Shown here piece by piece: positions 1 through 7,031 of a DNA stretch of 12,262 nucleotides. The stretch's first letter is position 1; the number at the start of each line of letters is the position of its first letter. A program made the position numbers and the translations under genes. The notes beneath the pieces are model-generated. The model saw only the letters and a list, made by a program, of their open reading frames with translations. It was not told the origin of the DNA and searched no databases. The stretch is from an uncultured Eubacteriales bacterium (GTDB lineage Bacteria > Bacillota_A > Clostridia > Christensenellales > Aristaeellaceae), in NCBI GenBank assembly GCA_902775835.1, contig CACYNZ010000080.1, forward strand, positions 1 through 12,262, given 5' to 3'.

Positions 1-2022
1 TTCCTTTGTCGGACGTGTGATTTTGCATACCTGATCGGTTACGTACCAATGCACCACCTCGGCACCGTCGCGGTCACTGCTATTGGTAACATCAACCTCG
101 ACAGTCAGTTTGCCATCGCGCTTCATCGTTGTTGTCGAGGCACGGAGATCGCTGTATTCGAATGTTGAATAACTGAGCCCATGTCCGAATTCGAAGAGTG
201 GGGTAGTAGGTATATCCTCATACTTACCCTGTGCTGGTCGTGCACCAGCACGCTGATTATAGTAGATTGGCATCTGCCCGCTGCTGTAAGGGAATGTCAG
301 TGGCAGCTTTCCCGAAGGATTTACCCTTCCAGAGAGCACTCCCGCGATAGGACTTCCTGCGCAGATGCCAGGATGCCACATCTCCACTATTGCGTCGCAC
401 ATCGGCTCAAGTGGCCCAAGTTCAACTGCTCTTCCACTGGCAAGCACAAGCACTATCGGTTTACCCGTCTTGTGAAGTTCCTTCAATAATCCTATTTGCA
501 TCTGCGGCAATGCTATTGTTGAACGAATAGCATCCTCTCCAGTGAACCACTTACTCTCGCCGAGGAAAAGCACTACTACGTCCGACCGTCGAGCCATGCT
601 TACTGCCTCTGCATATTCGTTATTGTAGCCTTCAACCCTCCACATCGGTGGCACAGTGTCGATCAGACAGCCACGCGAATAGTTGAGGGTGGCTTTGCCT
701 GCAAACTCCTTCTCAAGTCCTTGCCATATCGTTTCCACATTTTCGGGCATTCCATGTGCTTTCCAACACCCGAGTACATCGTAGTCGTTCTTCACCATAG
801 GCCCTACGATGGCAATGTTTTTCTGCTTTAGTGGCAGTATGTCGTTCTTGTTTTTGAGCAATACTATTACTTCCTCCGCCAACTTCTCAGCCAAAGCCTT
901 GCTCTCTGGAAGCAGGAACCGCTCCTCTTCGGTGGTTTCAGGGATATACGGATTCTCGAAAAGTCCTTTCTCGAATTTCACCCTAAGGATTCTCTTCACC
1001 GCCTCGTCGATTTTCTTTTCAGAGATTTTCTTTTCCTCAACAAGTTTTTTCAGGAATTTCCCATAGCAATCAGAACACATATCCATCTCCAATCCTGCAT
1101 CGAATGCCTTCTGTGCAGCATCAATGCTGTCGGCAGCTGCACCTTGTGCTATCAGTTGTCCGATGGCACCCCAGTCAGATACAACATATCCTTTGTGCTC
1201 CCATTTCTCCTTGAGAATCTCTGTAAGCATGTAATGACTCATGGTGACGGGTGTGCCTGAGAGGTTTGTGAATGCGCTCATTACTGTTGTCGCTCCAGCC
1301 TTTACCGCTGCCTCGTAGGGTGGGAGGTAGGTGTCCCAAAGCGTCTGCCTCGACACCTCAGTATATCCGTAGTCGCGTCCGCCGTCGCATGCACCGTAGC
1401 CGGCATAATGCTTCGGTTCCGCCGCGATGGCGTCGGGATCGGAGAGATGCTCGCCCTGCATGCCCTTTACCACGCTCCGGGCGAACTGCGCACACAGATG
1501 CGTATCCTCGCCGTAGGATTCCTCACATCTGCCGTAGCGCGGGTCACGGATCAGGTCCATGACCGGACTGTAGGTTTCATGAATGCCCATGGCCCGGGCT
1601 TCCGTTCCGATGGCGCGGCCCATGCGCTGCCCGAGCTCCGGGCGGAACGTGGCGGCCAGACCGATCTGCTGGGGGAAAACCGTGGCATCATTGTGGCAGA
1701 AGCCGTGCAGGGCTTCCTCACTGAACAGGAAGGGGATGCCGAGACGCGTATGCTCCACAGCATAGCGCTGGAGCTCATTGATCTGGGCCGGGGACAGCTG
1801 CCGGGCCTGAATGCTGCCCACGCTTCTGCCCTTCAGAAGCTGATCCACCTTTTCCATGTCAAGGTCCGTGACGTACTCGGCACCGTCGCGCCTTTCGCGC
1901 ATGGTGAAATCATGGCTGTAGTACTGGTCTGTCTGGAGGATGATTTCCTCCAGCGTCATCCGGCTCATCAGTTCCTGGACCTTTTCCTCGATCAGCCGCT
2001 GTTCATTTGCGTCCTGCTTCAT
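1..2022 (-). CDS. bglX: GH3 beta-glucosidase-type glycosidase, C-terminus cut by window edge; composition mosaic
   Basis: The frame is open for 674 codons from ATG 2022-2020 to the window edge, with no stop. Start choice: AAGGAGG lies upstream with about 8-9 nt spacing, and the ATG overlaps the GH18 stop (ATGA). No signal peptide is present, so it is probably cytoplasmic. GH3 landmarks are in order: an N-terminal barrel with KHYAGYG (K204-H205), nucleophile Asp283 in SDWGA, the second domain with an LGES...TGED stretch (probable acid/base Glu496), then FGHGLSYSTFEYS and the fibronectin-III-like domain ending in a TRPTKE motif. The family is usually about 720-780 residues, so roughly 60-100 are missing. 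KHYAGYG marks the beta-glucosidase/xylosidase branch, not NagZ, which carries KHFPGHG. It should release terminal sugars from imported oligosaccharides; the exact sugar is unknown. Codons 1 to about 205 are GC-rich like the neighbours. The remainder is near 50% GC with Bacteroidota-like sequence, as noted separately. Confidence 0.9.
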   Translation of the reverse strand, partial: MKQDANEQRLIEEKVQELMSRMTLEEIILQTDQYYSHDFTMRERRDGAEYVTDLDMEKVDQLLKGRSVGSIQARQLSPAQINELQRYAVEHTRLGIPFLFSEEALHGFCHNDATVFPQQIGLAATFRPELGQRMGRAIGTEARAMGIHETYSPVMDLIRDPRYGRCEESYGEDTHLCAQFARSVVKGMQGEHLSDPDAIAAEPKHYAGYGACDGGRDYGYTEVSRQTLWDTYLPPYEAAVKAGATTVMSAFTNLSGTPVTMSHYMLTEILKEKWEHKGYVVSDWGAIGQLIAQGAAADSIDAAQKAFDAGLEMDMCSDCYGKFLKKLVEEKKISEKKIDEAVKRILRVKFEKGLFENPYIPETTEEERFLLPESKALAEKLAEEVIVLLKNKNDILPLKQKNIAIVGPMVKNDYDVLGCWKAHGMPENVETIWQGLEKEFAGKATLNYSRGCLIDTVPPMWRVEGYNNEYAEAVSMARRSDVVVLFLGESKWFTGEDAIRSTIALPQMQIGLLKELHKTGKPIVLVLASGRAVELGPLEPMCDAIVEMWHPGICAGSPIAGVLSGRVNPSGKLPLTFPYSSGQMPIYYNQRAGARPAQGKYEDIPTTPLFEFGHGLSYSTFEYSDLRASTTTMKRDGKLTVEVDVTNSSDRDGAEVVHWYVTDQVCKITRPTKE
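1360..1410. other. Composition breakpoint inside the GH3 gene
   Basis: Hand counts of 60-base rows give about 47-55% GC for 1081-1320, 58% for 1321-1380, then 67% and 63% for 1381-1500; some rows left of 1080 fall to about 43%. The change falls on the conserved stretch encoding KHYAGYGACDGGRDY. To its left the protein reads like a Bacteroidota GH3 (RQTLWDTYLPPYEAAVKAG), with AGA/AGG arginine and A/T-ending codons more common. To its right it has C/G-ending codons like the rest of the window. The frame is unbroken. This marks either homologous recombination between two GH3 genes or a false join in a metagenome assembly. Confidence 0.7.
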
Positions 2023-3065
2023 GCCCCGTGCCCTCCTTCTGCCGTTTTTTCCGGATCACCGTCTGTCATGGCCTGCCACATGGCATGAAGCAGCGTCCGG
2101 GAGGGATCACTGCCGTGATCCCAGTACATGATGCCTTTCAGACCTTCCGATTTCAGGTATTCGCACTTGAGACGGATGGATTCCGGGTCATCATAGCTGA
2201 TGAAGCTGCTGCCATTGAACAGGAACGGCGCCTTTGCCTCGTCGTCCCAGTAGCGGACGAATCCGTTCTTGTTGATATATTTTTCCACAAGGGCGGTATA
2301 GCCTTCCCCGTACTGCCCGAGGGACTGTGCGGTCTGGAAAAGCCCATGATTCATGTCCGGCACCCCGTCCCAGCGCCTTGCATAGAAGGCCGCGCCGATC
2401 ACGATCCGGTCAAGGGGCACGCCGGCGGCATGGAAGGCGTCCACGCTGGACTTCACACTGCCGTCAAGGCGGTCGCCGGAGCTGGTGAACAGGTTTGTAT
2501 GATGTCCGGATTCCCGGTGAAAGCCGTTGCGGATATCATAGGTCATGATCTGAATGTAGTCGCAGATGGCCGCGACCCGGTCGATCTGCGTGTCCCGGAT
2601 GAAATAGCTGCCGGCCCCGGCCGCGATGGAGACGATCCTCTCTGTGCCCAGCACGTCGCGCAGCGCTTGGAGGAGCAGGGTGAAGTTTATTTTGTCCGAA
2701 GGGTCACAGTCGATCCCGGCGGAATCATTGCAGGGATATTCCCAGTCAATATCGATGCCGTCCAGCTCCCAGCGCTTCACGGCATCAAGACAGGAAGCGG
2801 CAAAAGCCCTCCGCCCTTCTTCTGTCCGGGACATGATGGAAAAACCGCCGGCTGTCCATCCGCCGACGGACAGCACAAACTTCAGATTCGGATTCAATGA
2901 CCGGATACGCGCCACTTCACCGATGTGCGGCAGGTGACTCATATCCAGCAGGCCGTCCCGGATGACGCCGAATGCCAGGTTGATGTGTGTCAGCTGACGT
3001 GCATCTTCGGCTGTCACCGTTTCCAGTGCTCTGTCCGTTACATATCCCAGAATATAACGTTCCAT
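2019..3065 (-). CDS. GH18 chitinase-like glycosidase, intracellular
   Basis: 348 residues. Chosen start is ATG 3065-3063 because GGAGG sits 8 nt upstream. The ATG two codons earlier has only 2 nt of spacing, and in-frame starts further upstream lie in the promoter. It begins MERYILGYV with no signal peptide and is a bare TIM barrel without binding modules, so cytoplasmic action on imported oligosaccharide is likely. GH18 signatures: LSVGGW (the SxGG strand) and DGIDIDWEYP, giving the D102-x-x-D105-x-D107-x-E109 catalytic motif with Glu109 as acid. QIMTYD follows (substrate-assisting Tyr/Asp region), then a late GIMYWDHGSD strand with the conserved Trp. All key residues are present, so activity on beta-1,4-GlcNAc linkages is expected by family. 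An endo-N-acetylglucosaminidase activity on glycans cannot be excluded. It is first in a two-gene operon with the GH3 gene, whose ATG overlaps this stop. Confidence 0.92.
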   Translation of the reverse strand: MERYILGYVTDRALETVTAEDARQLTHINLAFGVIRDGLLDMSHLPHIGEVARIRSLNPNLKFVLSVGGWTAGGFSIMSRTEEGRRAFAASCLDAVKRWELDGIDIDWEYPCNDSAGIDCDPSDKINFTLLLQALRDVLGTERIVSIAAGAGSYFIRDTQIDRVAAICDYIQIMTYDIRNGFHRESGHHTNLFTSSGDRLDGSVKSSVDAFHAAGVPLDRIVIGAAFYARRWDGVPDMNHGLFQTAQSLGQYGEGYTALVEKYINKNGFVRYWDDEAKAPFLFNGSSFISYDDPESIRLKCEYLKSEGLKGIMYWDHGSDPSRTLLHAMWQAMTDGDPEKTAEGGHGA

Positions 3066-3107
3066 CTGCATGCCCTCCGTCTGTTGAGTTTTCCGTCCTG
3101 TGGCATT

Positions 3108-3136
3108 AGGATAGCAAAAAATGTCATTGTGATCAA
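3108..3136 (-). promoter_or_regulatory. Sigma-A promoter for the GH18-GH3 operon
   Basis: Read on the minus strand: -35 TTGATC (3136-3131), a 17-bp spacer, -10 TATCCT (3113-3108). Each box matches 4 of 6 consensus bases. The start point would be near 3101, giving a leader of about 36 nt before the GH18 ATG. Confidence 0.6.
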
Positions 3137-3152
3137 CATGAATTGGATAATC

Positions 3153-3181
3153 TTGACAGGGACGCACAAAAAGGGTATAGT
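3153..3181 (+). promoter_or_regulatory. Near-consensus sigma-A promoter for the ABC importer operon
   Basis: TTGACA (3153-3158), an exact 17-bp spacer and TATAGT (3176-3181): 11 of 12 consensus bases. The start point is expected near 3188, leaving a leader of about 80 nt. Only 16 bp separate its -35 box from the -35 box of the divergent GH18 promoter, so one bound regulator could control both directions. Confidence 0.85.
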
Positions 3182-3269
3182 ATGGAGGAAAATGATGGAC
3201 AATCTGACTGGGGACCGACCAAAATAGAACAGTTTATATTTCTTGATCATAGTGTGGGGGGAATCTCTC

Positions 3270-4205
3270 TTGACGACCACTGCCTCGTCCAAAAAAAAGA
3301 AAAAGCCCTTTCTCGTACGGATGAAAGGCAACTGGGATTTGCTTTTTTTCTGCCTGCCGGGCATGATTCTGACCCTTATCTATCATTATATCCCCATCTA
3401 TGGCGTGCAGATCGCATTCCGCAATTACAAGGCCAAGCGCGGCATCTGGGGCAGTGAATGGGTCGGACTGAAAAACTTTGAGCGCTTTTTCAATTCCGCC
3501 CAGGCCTGGCCGACGATCCGCAATACACTGGTGCTGAGCGCCTACAGCCTGATCGCGTCCTTCCCGGTGGCGGTCATCCTGGCGCTTCTGCTCAACAGCT
3601 TCCGGCACAAGCGGTACCGCAAGGTGATTCAGGCGGTGACCTATGCACCGCACTTCATTTCCACGGTGGTTATGTGCGGTATGCTGATCCTCTTCCTTTC
3701 CCCGCGCCTTGGCGTGGTCAACACCGTTATCAAGTCCCTGGGCGGGGAGAGCATCAACTTCATGGGCAAGAGCTACATGTGGCGGCACATTTATGTGTGG
3801 AGCGGCATATGGCAGTCCATGGGCTGGAGCAGCGTCATTTACTTTGCCGCGCTTTCCGGCGTGAGCCCGGAATACCATGAGGCTGCCATTGTGGACGGCG
3901 CCACGAAATTCCAGCGGGTGCTGCATATCGACCTGCCGTTCCTTGCGCCGACCATGACCATGCTTCTCATCCTGAACTGCGGTTCCATTCTCTCCATCGG
4001 CTTTGAGAAAGCCTATGCCCTGCAGAATGACCTGAACATGGGTGTGTCGGAAATCATATCCACCTATGTGTATAAAGTGGGTCTGATCAACCGTGACATC
4101 AGCTTCTCCACCGCCATTGACCTGTTCAACTCGGTGGTCAATTCCATTCTGCTGATCACGGTGAACGGCATTACCCGCAAGCTCAGCGAGAACAGTCTCT
4201 GGTAA
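3270..4205 (+). CDS. lplB: Sugar ABC transporter permease, LplB type (CUT1)
   Basis: 311 residues from TTG 3270, chosen because a GGGGGG run (3256-3261) sits about 8 nt upstream. The in-frame TTG at 3243 and GTG at 3252 lack a comparable site. A lysine-rich cytoplasmic N-terminus (SSKKKKKP) is followed by about six membrane segments; the first lies around LLFFCLPGMILTLIYHYIP. The EAA loop that docks the ATPase reads EAAIVDG (E204, D209, G210) followed by LPFLAPT. The opening 'PG...IPIYGVQIAFRNYK' pattern is typical of LplB-family proteins, which import complex oligosaccharides. It forms the channel together with the next gene's product. First gene of the importer operon, 17 nt before the next start. 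No ATPase gene is nearby, so a shared MsmX-like ATPase elsewhere is inferred. Substrate not determined; the divergent GH18/GH3 genes suggest an oligosaccharide. Confidence 0.93.
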   Translation: MTTTASSKKKKKPFLVRMKGNWDLLFFCLPGMILTLIYHYIPIYGVQIAFRNYKAKRGIWGSEWVGLKNFERFFNSAQAWPTIRNTLVLSAYSLIASFPVAVILALLLNSFRHKRYRKVIQAVTYAPHFISTVVMCGMLILFLSPRLGVVNTVIKSLGGESINFMGKSYMWRHIYVWSGIWQSMGWSSVIYFAALSGVSPEYHEAAIVDGATKFQRVLHIDLPFLAPTMTMLLILNCGSILSIGFEKAYALQNDLNMGVSEIISTYVYKVGLINRDISFSTAIDLFNSVVNSILLITVNGITRKLSENSLW

Positions 4206-4222
4206 GAAAGGGGGAGCACAGT

Positions 4223-5134
4223 ATGGAAGGCCCGCGCCATCTGAAACGGACCAGACAGGATGTCGTGTACGACACCATTATTTTCATTATTCTGACATTC
4301 ATTCTGCTGATCGTCGCCTATCCGCTGTATTTCGTGATCATCTCCTCCTTTTCGGATCCTGTGGCGGTAGCCGGCGGCAAGGTGGTCTTCTATCCCATCG
4401 GCTTCACGCTGGACGGATACAAGGAAGTCTTCAAGACCAAGACCGTGGTGCGCGGCTTTGCCAACAGCCTCCTGTATTCCGCTGTGGGCGTGGGCGTGAA
4501 CCTGGCCGTAACCCTGCCCACCGCCTATGCCATGAGCCGGAAGGATTTCCTGCTGCGCAAGCCCATCACGATTTTCTACATGGTGACCATGTTCATCGGC
4601 GGCGGCATGATGCCCACCTATCTCGTCATCCGTGACACCGGACTGCTCAACACCATGTGGGCTCTGATTCTGCCCGGCGCACTGGGCGTGTACAACATGA
4701 TCGTTGCCCGCACCTTCTTCACCACGAACATTCCTCAGGAACTGATGGAAGCGGCCAAACTGGACGGCTGCGGAAACACGCGGTTCTTTATCTATGTGGT
4801 CATTCCGCTTTCCGGCGCGATCACGGCCATTCTCTTCCTGTACTACGGCGTCGGGCATTGGAACAGCTACTTCAGCGCCCTGCTCTACATCAATGACCGG
4901 ACCAAATGGCCGCTGCAGCTGGAACTGCGCAATATTCTCCTGCTCAACTCCGTGAACAACACGTCCAAGACCCTGACGGAGGCGGAACTGAGAGAAAAGG
5001 AGCGCCTGGAAGCGCTGAAGGAAATGATGAAGTATTCCCTGATCATCATCTCCTCCGTGCCCGTGCTCGTGATCTATCCCTTCGTGCAGCGCCACTTCGT
5101 CAAGGGCGTCATGATCGGGTCCGTGAAGGGCTGA
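4223..5134 (+). CDS. ytcP: Sugar ABC transporter permease, YtcP/LplC type (CUT1)
   Basis: 303 residues from ATG 4223, preceded by AGGGGGAG at good spacing. The N-terminus HLKRTRQDVVYDTIIFIILTF leads into the first membrane segment; about six segments in all. The periplasmic-side pattern PLYFVIISSFSDPVAV is characteristic of the YtcP/LplC branch. The EAA loop is EAAKLDG (E176, D181, G182) followed by IPLSGAI. A charged cytoplasmic stretch around residues 250-268 (TEAELREKERLEALKEMMK) precedes the last segment, and the C-terminus VKGVMIGSVKG is the usual ending of this family. It pairs with the upstream LplB-type permease as the heterodimeric channel. 97 nt separate it from the binding-protein gene, with two hairpins in that gap. 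Confidence 0.93.
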   Translation: MEGPRHLKRTRQDVVYDTIIFIILTFILLIVAYPLYFVIISSFSDPVAVAGGKVVFYPIGFTLDGYKEVFKTKTVVRGFANSLLYSAVGVGVNLAVTLPTAYAMSRKDFLLRKPITIFYMVTMFIGGGMMPTYLVIRDTGLLNTMWALILPGALGVYNMIVARTFFTTNIPQELMEAAKLDGCGNTRFFIYVVIPLSGAITAILFLYYGVGHWNSYFSALLYINDRTKWPLQLELRNILLLNSVNNTSKTLTEAELREKERLEALKEMMKYSLIIISSVPVLVIYPFVQRHFVKGVMIGSVKG

Positions 5135-5136
5135 GA

Positions 5137-5159
5137 CCTGCGGAAGCATTTCCGGCAGG
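5137..5159 (+). other. Intercistronic hairpin after the second permease
   Basis: CCTGC-GGAA ... TTCC-(G)-GCAGG forms a 9-bp stem with one bulged G and a 4-base loop. No T-run follows, so it is not a classic terminator. It is placed to protect the permease mRNA 3' end or set a processing point before the binding-protein gene. Confidence 0.55.
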
Positions 5160-5173
5160 CGGAAACTGTGAAC

Positions 5174-5200
5174 CATGCATCCTTGTGAATGGATGTCATG
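5174..5200 (+). other. Second intercistronic hairpin before the binding-protein gene
   Basis: CATG-CATCC, loop of 8, GGATG-(T)-CATG: a 9-bp stem with one bulge. It is followed by an A/T-rich stretch and the strong AAGGAGG site (5217-5223) 8 nt before ATG 5232. It may stabilise a separate binding-protein transcript. A possible -10-like TATACT (5211-5216) lacks a properly spaced -35. Confidence 0.45.
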
Positions 5201-5231
5201 ATAAAAAATTTATACTAAGGAGGAAACCCTA

Positions 5232-6821
5232 ATGAAGAAACTGGCACTGCTGCTGGCCCTGATGATGGTGACCGCATGCATCCCCGGACTGTCCCTGGCC
5301 TTCAATGAGACCGGACTTCCCATTGTGGACGAGACCTATACCTTCTCCATGATGATCGATGACAACGGCGTACCGGAAGACAAGATCTTCTATCCCTATC
5401 TGGAAGAGCAGACCAATGTTCATGTGGATCTTCAGCTGGCTCCCTATCAGGCTCAGCTCGAAAAGCTCGGTCTGGCCCTGAACAGCGGCGACTATGCCGA
5501 CGTCATCGCCGGCTGGCTGCTGGGCACCAAGGACCTGATTGACCTGGGCATGGGCGATCAGACGTTCCTGCCTCTGGATGACCTCATTGCCAAGTACGCC
5601 CCCAATATCCAGGAAGTTCTGGAGATCCCGGGCGTCCGCGCTTCCATGACCCTGCCGGATGGACACATCTATTCCATCCCCTACGTTGTGGGTGAGCCTG
5701 AAGTCACCTACAAGCCCTACATCAACCAGGTATGGCTTGAGAATCTGGGACTGGAAATGCCCACCACCCCCGAAGAGCTGAAGAACGTTCTGATTGCCTT
5801 CCGCGATCAGGATGCCAACGGCAACGGCGACCCCAACGATGAAATCCCCTTCTCCGGCGACCCGAACAACCTCTCCATGGGCACCCTGGTGGGCTGGTGG
5901 GGCGTGGACGCCAACAGCGGCGCCAACACCAACTATCCCTTCTATGCCCTGGTGGACGGCAAGATTGAATTCTCCGCCAACAAGCCCGAGTTCAAGACCG
6001 CCATGGAATACTTCGCCGATCTGTATGCTGAGAAGCTGATCGACGAGGAAATCTTCACCCAGGATCTGGATACCTGGAAGTCCAAGGGCAAGCAGGACCT
6101 GTACGGCGTGTGCTTCGCCTACGGCCCCGGCGACTATTTCGACAATTTCGAGAAGAACACTCCTGAATACGAGAAGTACGGCGAGAACGCCTTCACCGGT
6201 CTGCCCGTGCTGAAGGGCTGCGACAAGCCTGTGTACTATCGCAACAGCTATGGCGTCACCCTGTTCCGGACCCAGGCCGTCATCACCGACAAGTGCGATG
6301 AAGAAAAGGCCGCCATCATCATCCGCTGGTTCGACAACCTGTACACCGCTGACAACTCTCAGCAGTCCCAGTCCGGCCCCATCGGCATCTGTATCGAGAA
6401 GCTGGGCGAAGGCCTGTACAGAGAACTGAGCCAGGACGACTGGACCGATGAAAAGAAGCAGGCCTATGACTGGGGCAACCGCTTCACTCAGTCCCTGTGC
6501 CGTTACTATCATGACAACGTGCTGCTCGGCGTGGGCAAGGAAGAGCCCGAGAAGAGCTTCATGGATCTGATGGATGAACTGTATGCTCCGTATCTGGACG
6601 AGCACTTCCCGGCCGTCTGGTCCACTAATGAAGACGACCTGGCCAAGGCTTCCACCCTGTCCACCGATATCAACACCTACATCAAGGGCAAGATCGCTCA
6701 GTGGATCTCCGGCGAAGCTGACATCAACGCCGAGTGGGACGCTTACTGCGAGCAGCTCAACGCGTATGGTCTGGAAGAACTGACCGAGATCCATCGCCGC
6801 GCGCTGGGTGAGATTGAATAA
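5232..6821 (+). CDS. Extracellular sugar-binding protein of the ABC importer (LplA-like, family 1)
   Basis: 529 residues, preceded by AAGGAGG with 8-nt spacing. It captures the substrate outside the cell and delivers it to the two permeases. The signal peptide MKK-LALLLALMMVTAC contains a possible lipobox, V13-T-A-C16. A signal peptidase I site after SLA23 is an alternative, so lipid anchoring is likely but not certain. Residues 192-200 (DQDANGNGD) followed by PNDEIPF form the EF-hand-like calcium loop common in this large (about 500-residue) LplA-type subfamily. The alpha/beta body carries the usual LPDGHIYSIPY and W-L-G...PTTPEEL stretches. Codons are strikingly C/G-ending (AAG, GAC, ACC, CTG), more so than in the permeases, as expected for a heavily expressed binding protein. 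The ligand cannot be read from sequence; the context points to an oligosaccharide. Confidence 0.93.
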   Translation: MKKLALLLALMMVTACIPGLSLAFNETGLPIVDETYTFSMMIDDNGVPEDKIFYPYLEEQTNVHVDLQLAPYQAQLEKLGLALNSGDYADVIAGWLLGTKDLIDLGMGDQTFLPLDDLIAKYAPNIQEVLEIPGVRASMTLPDGHIYSIPYVVGEPEVTYKPYINQVWLENLGLEMPTTPEELKNVLIAFRDQDANGNGDPNDEIPFSGDPNNLSMGTLVGWWGVDANSGANTNYPFYALVDGKIEFSANKPEFKTAMEYFADLYAEKLIDEEIFTQDLDTWKSKGKQDLYGVCFAYGPGDYFDNFEKNTPEYEKYGENAFTGLPVLKGCDKPVYYRNSYGVTLFRTQAVITDKCDEEKAAIIIRWFDNLYTADNSQQSQSGPIGICIEKLGEGLYRELSQDDWTDEKKQAYDWGNRFTQSLCRYYHDNVLLGVGKEEPEKSFMDLMDELYAPYLDEHFPAVWSTNEDDLAKASTLSTDINTYIKGKIAQWISGEADINAEWDAYCEQLNAYGLEELTEIHRRALGEIE

Positions 6822-6884
6822 TCCAATCCGTGTGATATGTGCGATTGCCTCTGCGGCATCTGCGGATAAAGCATAGGCACGAGG

Positions 6885-6926
6885 AGGACCGGCTGCCGGG
6901 TTCCGGGAGCCGGTCCTTCTTTTTCT
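6885..6926 (+). terminator. Rho-independent terminator of the ABC importer operon
   Basis: A perfect 10-bp stem AGGACCGGCT (6885-6894) / AGCCGGTCCT (6908-6917), with a 13-base loop that can itself pair CCGG/CCGG, followed by TTCTTTTTCT. It lies 63 nt after the binding-protein stop. Confidence 0.93.
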
Positions 6927-6951
6927 CTGGTTGACGTGGGGAGAACCTGTA

Positions 6952-6980
6952 TTGAGAAATCCCGGGAAAAGTGGTATACA
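6952..6980 (+). promoter_or_regulatory. Sigma-A promoter for the secreted repeat protein
   Basis: TTGAGA (6952-6957), a 17-bp spacer and TATACA (6975-6980): 5 of 6 at -35 and 4 to 5 of 6 at -10. The start point would be near 6987, about 45 nt before ATG 7032. It comes directly after a strong terminator, so the gene is a separate unit. Confidence 0.75.
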
Positions 6981-7031
6981 TTGTCTGGTTTTCCCATGAT
7001 CAAAAAACCTTTGAAAGGATGTGTTTCATTC

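Noticed and set aside
1408..2900. Plus-strand open frames of 226 and 297 codons opposite GH3 and GH18
   Set aside because: The minus strand carries complete GH3 and GH18 catalytic motifs with ribosome sites and a coupled overlap; the plus-strand frames are shadows.
3195..3227. Short leader frame MDNLTGDRPK after a GGAGG, upstream of the first permease
   Set aside because: Its ribosome site would lie at or before the predicted transcript start (about 3188), and there is no regulatory codon run or attenuator pair, so it is probably chance.
4064..5176. 370-codon open frame on the minus strand opposite the second permease
   Set aside because: The plus strand has the membrane segments and EAA loop of a permease; the antisense product is His/Gly-rich and lacks coding signals.
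5229..6794. 521-codon open frame on the minus strand opposite the binding-protein gene
   Set aside because: It is a by-product of the extreme C/G-ending codon bias of the real gene; it has no ribosome site, and its Gly/Val/His-rich protein lacks any recognisable motif.
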